In this document: piece by piece, positions 13,561-17,440 of the stretch
Layout: every line of letters begins with the position of its first letter
How positions within the stretch are numbered: the stretch's first letter is position 1
NCBI GenBank assembly: GCA_019313505.1
Contig: JAFDBA010000025.1
Location: 1 to 17,440, forward strand
Origin: Deltaproteobacteria bacterium
GTDB taxonomy: Bacteria > Desulfobacterota > Desulfobacteria > Desulfobacterales > UBA11574
Length of the DNA: 17,440 nt
Direction: 5' to 3'
The notes under the pieces: generated by a model
Told to the model about the DNA's origin: nothing
Database searches by the model: none
The model's input: only the letters and a program-made list of their open reading frames with translations
Program-made: the position numbers and the translations under genes

Positions 13561-15198
13561 TTAGGTAAAAGTGTTTTTATAAATATTTTCCTGTTCATCG
13601 AGAATTTCCCGTAAAATTTCGATGTTTGTCATGGGGTTCATGATTACAACCCGTAAAACCACTATATCTTGTTCCGGATGATTCTCCATTTTTAAAGTTG
13701 TTCTGGAAACAAAACTGTTGCCGGCCTCCCTTTGAAGTCTTTGAACCGTCCGGTTAATTTCATTCAGTTTTTCGTTAATACTGATAGCTTGTTCGACATC
13801 AGCGGCCATGATTTGCTTTTGCAAGTCGGCAGGAAATAGTCTGTAGGTTAAAATGTTGAGTTCAGGTGGAGTAACAAGCTGAAAATCAGGTCTTTTTTTA
13901 ATTTCACCGGCAAACTCACTGGCGGTTTCTATGCCATGGTCAATAAGAAGGGCGTAACCACGGCTCCCCATTATTTTAAGGGCGCTGTCGAGTATCAGGG
14001 AGTTTGCTTCCCTGGATCCTGAGGGGGATTTTATGCCGAGATCCACGGAACCTGGCCGGTTTACATAATGTGAATGATATATGACTTGATCCATGATCTC
14101 GGGATCCTTAAAATAGACCATTCCGCAGCTCATGGGCATATAAAATTGCTTATGCCCGTCTATGGTCACGGAATCGGCGAGTTCTATTCCTTTAAGAAGA
14201 TAGCTGTACTTTTCCGACATCAGTGTCGGGCCTCCCCAGGCGGCATCAACATGGAAATGAATTGAGTTTTCCGCACAAATTTCACCCAGTTTCAAAAGCG
14301 GGTCCACGGTACCGGTTTCCGTGGTCCCGGCGATACCGACGACAGCAAGTATTGCTGTTTTTCCCCTGCTTCTTTTTATCTCTTTAATGGTTCTATTCAG
14401 ACTGTCTATATCGATCCTGCTTTTTTTATCCACATCCACGGCCACAATGTTGTGGTTGCCGATCCCTAAAAGCCCACCGGCTTTGTTAAGAGAATAGTGG
14501 CCTCGTCTGGAAACAAGAACCACACTTCTGTCGATTCCATATGCCTTGTATGCAGCCTGCAAGCCCTCCTTCTCCACACCGTCAAAGCCGGTTTTTGGTG
14601 CAAAGAGAACGTTTCTGGCAACCCAGAGAGCCGTCAGGTTGGATAGGGTGCCGTTTTCGGTAAAACAGCCGAGGGTCGTACTTGTGCTCTGGATGTGTTC
14701 ATTGTAAAACCCATCGCTTTTTCGAAAAATCAGCCGGTGAATTTTGGCTAAAACCTGTTTTTCCACAACCGAAACCACCTTTGAAGTTTCGATTTTGACC
14801 ACATTTTGATTCAGGGCAGCCACGATGGTTTTGAGATGGACCATGAAAAAAGGAATGGCGGATGTCATATGACCGACAAAATAGGGTGAGGCCACATTAA
14901 CGGCATGAGGGGTGATGTCTTCAATCAGGTCGGTAATGACGTTCGCCAGCTTTTTTTCAGGATTTTTGCTTATCGAAGTGTCTGTAAACTTTTTGGATAG
15001 ATCCAGAAGGCTGACCTCTTCGGTGAATCCCACGTGTTTTTTAAGAAAATCTTGAAGCCCGAAAAGTATCTGCTCCATGTACTTGATCAATGTGGATCTG
15101 GCAGCGTCGTCTTCCGGCTTTATGAATGTTCGTGTCAGGGTTGTCCAGTCGGCAACAAGCGCTTTCTTTGGGGTTATGGTGTTTTGTTTTTTCATCAT
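13561..15198 (-). CDS. panP: PLP-dependent decarboxylase, PanP-type aspartate 1-decarboxylase
   Basis: A group II pyridoxal-phosphate decarboxylase (glutamate/aromatic amino acid type fold), 545 residues. PLP features: GTLSN in the phosphate-binding region (183-187), GHYS (233-236) with the ring-stacking histidine, HVDAAWGG (316-323) with the cofactor aspartate, and IDGHKQFYMP (346-355) with Schiff-base lysine K350. The stretches PYFVGHMTSAIPFFM and LNQNVVKIETSK match my recollection of PanP, the vibrio enzyme that makes beta-alanine from aspartate in place of pyruvoyl PanD. Beta-alanine then feeds pantothenate and coenzyme A. A glutamate or cysteine-sulfinate decarboxylase is the main alternative. 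The start has no clear Shine-Dalgarno; the next codon is also ATG. It is convergent with the hydrolase gene (22 bases between stops) and divergent from metV. Confidence 0.82.
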   Translation of the reverse strand: MMKKQNTITPKKALVADWTTLTRTFIKPEDDAARSTLIKYMEQILFGLQDFLKKHVGFTEEVSLLDLSKKFTDTSISKNPEKKLANVITDLIEDITPHAVNVASPYFVGHMTSAIPFFMVHLKTIVAALNQNVVKIETSKVVSVVEKQVLAKIHRLIFRKSDGFYNEHIQSTSTTLGCFTENGTLSNLTALWVARNVLFAPKTGFDGVEKEGLQAAYKAYGIDRSVVLVSRRGHYSLNKAGGLLGIGNHNIVAVDVDKKSRIDIDSLNRTIKEIKRSRGKTAILAVVGIAGTTETGTVDPLLKLGEICAENSIHFHVDAAWGGPTLMSEKYSYLLKGIELADSVTIDGHKQFYMPMSCGMVYFKDPEIMDQVIYHSHYVNRPGSVDLGIKSPSGSREANSLILDSALKIMGSRGYALLIDHGIETASEFAGEIKKRPDFQLVTPPELNILTYRLFPADLQKQIMAADVEQAISINEKLNEINRTVQRLQREAGNSFVSRTTLKMENHPEQDIVVLRVVIMNPMTNIEILREILDEQENIYKNTFT

Positions 15199-15629
15199 AT
15201 TTTAGTAACATGACAAATTTTAGTTGCCAAGTAAATCTTTTGAATTCGTGACTTTTTACGAGGCCGTCCTTTTTTGGTGATCTAACAATCTGGTATATCA
15301 ATATATATTTCAAATAAAACACAAAATGCTAATAATCAGACACTTCAGGAGTTTAAATTTTTACGAGTTCATCGAAAATGAATTATGAGATATTTCTCAA
15401 AAATCGACTCATTTCCTTGACAATGGCTTAATTATTTGGCATGAATCTCTTTTATGAATTTAGCCGACTAAATAGTGGTAAATTTGGCCTGATCATTTGG
15501 ATTAAAAAGTGTTCTGTGTATATAATGTGTAACTTTGAACGAACCCTTTAGCGGTTTAATAATACTTATAAATCATTTCAACAAATTTTCTGTTACAGAA
15601 AAACATGAAAATGAAAGAAGGGAGGACGC
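15199..15629. other. Divergent AT-rich gap between panP and metV
   Basis: No gene is seen. The gap holds a likely metV promoter (15497-15526), a short hairpin TGAGA/TCTCA at 15386-15399, and TTTTTACGAG twice in the same orientation (15253-15262 and 15358-15367), which may be fragments of another dispersed repeat. A TTGACA at 15417-15422 has only a poor -10 partner. Confidence 0.5.
15497..15526 (+). promoter_or_regulatory. Candidate promoter of the metV-metF-hdrA operon
   Basis: A consensus -10 TATAAT (15521-15526) is preceded after 18 bases by TTGGAT (15497-15502), a 3/6 match to the -35 consensus. Transcription would start near 15533, giving a leader of about 95 bases to the metV start. Confidence 0.5.
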
Positions 15630-16304
15630 ATGATTATAGCTGAGAGAAAGCCCTTTGATGAGATCAAGACCATGTTAAAGGACTACAAAAAGGTTCTTAC
15701 CGTGGGCTGTGGTACGTGTGTCGCTGTCTGCCTTGCCGGTGGCGAAAAAGAGGTGGGAATCCTCAATGCCGAGCTGAGCATGGCACGAAAAATTGATGGG
15801 AATCCTATTGAGCTGGGGGCTACCACTTTGGAGCGACAATGTGACATGGAATTTTTGGATGAACTTGAAAACGTGGTTGATGAGTATGAGGCGTTGCTGT
15901 CTATGGCCTGTGGCGCAGGGATTCAGTTTTTGGCGGAAAGATATCCCAACAAACCGGTATTTCCTGCTGTAAATACGACCTTTATCGGGGCAAACAGGGA
16001 TGTGGGATGGTACGAGGAAAAATGCCGTTCCTGCGGGAACTGTGTACTGGGTTGGACAGGCGGCATATGCCCGGTAACCATGTGTGCCAAAGGTCTATAT
16101 AACGGGCCCTGCGGTGGAACCGACAACGGCAAATGCGAAATTAACCAGGATCAGCCCTGCGCCTGGTTCTTGATACACGAGCGTCTGGCCGCACAAGGCC
16201 GTTTGGATTTAATCATGGAGTTTCAGCCCATAACCGCGTGGCAAAACCAGAAACCGCGGACATTGGTGCAGCCGGGTTACGAGAAAAAGCAAGAAGCCGG
16301 GTAA
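15630..16304 (+). CDS. metV: MetV-like zinc/Fe-S partner of methylenetetrahydrofolate reductase
   Basis: A 224-residue protein of the methylene-tetrahydrofolate reductase C-terminal family. It has 13 cysteines in two groups: CGTCVAVC (27-34) with C71 and C94, and the ferredoxin-like C-terminal set CRSCGNC (132-138), GICPVTMC (146-152), GPCGG, GKCE and PCAW. In Moorella thermoacetica MetV forms a tight complex with MetF and binds metal centres that carry electrons to the flavin; the same role is inferred here. GGAGG lies four bases before the ATG at 15630. It is the first gene of a plus-strand unit with metF after 108 bases and an HdrA-like gene after that. The cluster order supports the call more firmly than sequence alone. 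Confidence 0.88.
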   Translation: MIIAERKPFDEIKTMLKDYKKVLTVGCGTCVAVCLAGGEKEVGILNAELSMARKIDGNPIELGATTLERQCDMEFLDELENVVDEYEALLSMACGAGIQFLAERYPNKPVFPAVNTTFIGANRDVGWYEEKCRSCGNCVLGWTGGICPVTMCAKGLYNGPCGGTDNGKCEINQDQPCAWFLIHERLAAQGRLDLIMEFQPITAWQNQKPRTLVQPGYEKKQEAG

Positions 16305-16412
16305 TATTTGAGTCGTTGAATGATTAAATGGTGAGAAGATTGTATATCGTTAATATTTACGATTCAACCCATAACTGAAAAATGAATTTTGAAATAAGTA
16401 GAGGGGAAACCA

Positions 16413-17336
16413 ATGAAATCAGAAAGTAACTTGGAAAAAGTTTTAGAGGCTGGCCATTTTGCATTTACAGGTGAGTTGGGTCCTCCCCGGGGCACCAATG
16501 CCGAAGAGGTTAAGAAGAAGGCTCAATACCTGAAGGGGAACGTGGATATGGTAAATATTACGGACAACCAGACCGCTGTTGTCCGGATGTCGAGCTGGGC
16601 GGCATGTTTGCTATTAATTCAGGAAGGGCTGGAGCCGAATTTTCAGATGGTCTGCCGGGATCGAAACCGTCTGGCCATGCAAGCCGATATTTTGGGAGCC
16701 TATACCCATGGCGTGAGAAACATGCTGTGTCTTACAGGCGACCATTGTATGTTCGGCGACCACCCCGATGCCATGGGAGTTTTTGACATCGATTCCATGC
16801 AGCTGATCAACATGGTTAAAACCATGCGTGATGAAGGCAAGTTTCAGTCCGGTGGGGACATAGAGGACCCTCCTAAAATCTTTATCGGTGCGGCAGCCAA
16901 CCCGTTTGCTGAACCCTATGAATGGCGCGTACACCGTCTGGCTAAAAAAATTAATGCCGGAGTCGACTTTATCCAGACCCAGTGTATTTATAACATGGAC
17001 AGGTTTCGGAAATGGGTAAAACAAGCCAATGATATGGGTTTGACAGAAAAGGTCTATATTTTAGCCGGCGTGACGCCTATGAAGAATGTGGGTATGGCCA
17101 GGTATATGCAAAAGAAAGTGCCTGGGATAGAGGTCCCGGAAGAGACTATCACTCGTCTGAAGGGGGTTGAAAAGAAGAAAGTGGCTGATGAAGGTATTAA
17201 GATGGCCTGTGAACAGATTGAAGAGTTCAAGGAAATGAAGGGTGTTGCCGGTATTCATCTCATGGCCATTGAATGGGAACACATGGTCCCTGAAATCGCC
17301 GAACGGGCCAAAGTGTTGCCCAGACCTAAGGTCTAA
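16413..17336 (+). CDS. metF: Methylenetetrahydrofolate reductase
   Basis: A flavoprotein that interconverts 5,10-methylene- and 5-methyl-tetrahydrofolate, in the methyl branch of the Wood-Ljungdahl pathway. The 307-residue TIM-barrel protein is of normal length. The catalytic-type glutamate is E21 in FTGELGPPRG, and D110 in CLTGDH matches the flavin-tuning aspartate of E. coli MetF. Other family stretches are VNITDNQ (47-53), IFIGAAANPF, FIQTQCIYN and YILAGVTPM. AGGGG lies shortly before the ATG. MetV upstream and an HdrA-like gene 60 bases downstream indicate the multi-subunit acetogen/sulfate-reducer form, which takes electrons through HdrA-type subunits rather than directly from NADH. In sulfate reducers the pathway may run in the oxidative direction. 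Confidence 0.94.
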   Translation: MKSESNLEKVLEAGHFAFTGELGPPRGTNAEEVKKKAQYLKGNVDMVNITDNQTAVVRMSSWAACLLLIQEGLEPNFQMVCRDRNRLAMQADILGAYTHGVRNMLCLTGDHCMFGDHPDAMGVFDIDSMQLINMVKTMRDEGKFQSGGDIEDPPKIFIGAAANPFAEPYEWRVHRLAKKINAGVDFIQTQCIYNMDRFRKWVKQANDMGLTEKVYILAGVTPMKNVGMARYMQKKVPGIEVPEETITRLKGVEKKKVADEGIKMACEQIEEFKEMKGVAGIHLMAIEWEHMVPEIAERAKVLPRPKV

Positions 17337-17396
17337 ACCATTGAATTTTTCGATTGGAAGGAATAGGCAATAATCATTAATCAAAGGAGTTTCCAA

Positions 17397-17440
17397 TTGA
17401 GCACAAAAAATAAAAAAGTTATGGTCGTAGGAGGAGGAAT
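17397..17440 (+). CDS. HdrA-like flavoprotein, N-terminus only (cut by window end)
   Basis: AGGAG (17385-17389) stands seven bases before a TTG start, and the frame reads M-S-T-K-N-K-K-V-M-V-V-G-G-G. This is the beginning of a Rossmann dinucleotide-binding fold (VMVVGGG). The position directly after metV and metF is where hdrA is found in related clusters. HdrA would link MetF/MetV to other electron carriers. Only 14 codons are visible, so the identification rests mostly on context. No in-frame ATG lies between the AGGAG and the VMVVGGG motif, so the rare TTG start is likely real. Confidence 0.6.
   Translation, partial: MSTKNKKVMVVGGG

Noticed and set aside
15437..15455. Possible sigma-54 promoter starting TTGGCATG
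   Set aside because: The required GC at the -12 position is missing; the downstream half reads TCTTT instead of TTGC.

Overview
The window reads as chromosomal DNA of a strictly anaerobic sulfate-reducing deltaproteobacterium (Desulfobacterota, probably Desulfobacterales or a near relative). The main grounds are a dissimilatory-type sulfate adenylyltransferase (Sat), a CooC-type nickel-insertion ATPase, and the beginning of a metV-metF-hdrA cluster of the methyl branch of the Wood-Ljungdahl pathway. This placement is inferred from gene content; no rRNA or tRNA gene is visible.

Layout, left to right. Minus strand, 199-4627: sat with its own promoter and terminator, a YjbQ-family enzyme, and a U32-family Fe-S protein. 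Minus strand, 4869-9467: an RND efflux pair, with the periplasmic adaptor transcribed first and the inner-membrane pump second, separated by a dispersed repeat. Plus strand, 9919-13538: an unusual apparent operon of a CooC-like ATPase, a Ski2-like DExH helicase overlapping it by one base, and a metallo-beta-lactamase-fold hydrolase. Minus strand, 13561-15198: a PLP-dependent decarboxylase of the PanP (aspartate 1-decarboxylase) type, convergent with the hydrolase. Plus strand, 15630-17440: metV, metF and the first codons of an HdrA-like flavoprotein, cut by the window edge.

Metabolic picture. Sat activates sulfate. MetF/MetV/HdrA would interconvert methylene- and methyl-tetrahydrofolate, and CooC would mature the nickel enzyme CODH, which is not in the window. 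PanP would supply beta-alanine for coenzyme A. Together this fits a sulfate reducer using the acetyl-CoA pathway, either for complete oxidation or for autotrophy. The pump is a general export system with no outer-membrane partner nearby.

The most unusual material is not coding. The gaps hold at least four families of short repeats: (i) a 10-bp-period TCTG repeat present once intact and once split by two 32-bp GC-rich palindromic insertions; (ii) a 142-bp MITE-like element with perfect 18-bp terminal inverted repeats, plus a lone copy of one end that supplies the last codons and the stop of the hydrolase gene; (iii) three elements built from TGCCTAAAG-like 9-10 bp units followed by TTAAGG, two of them arranged around a GGAGCG(A/T)AGCGAC core; and (iv) paired GGACCAGG hairpins at both ends of the efflux adaptor gene. 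The gene neighbourhood most worth following up is the CooC-helicase-hydrolase operon.
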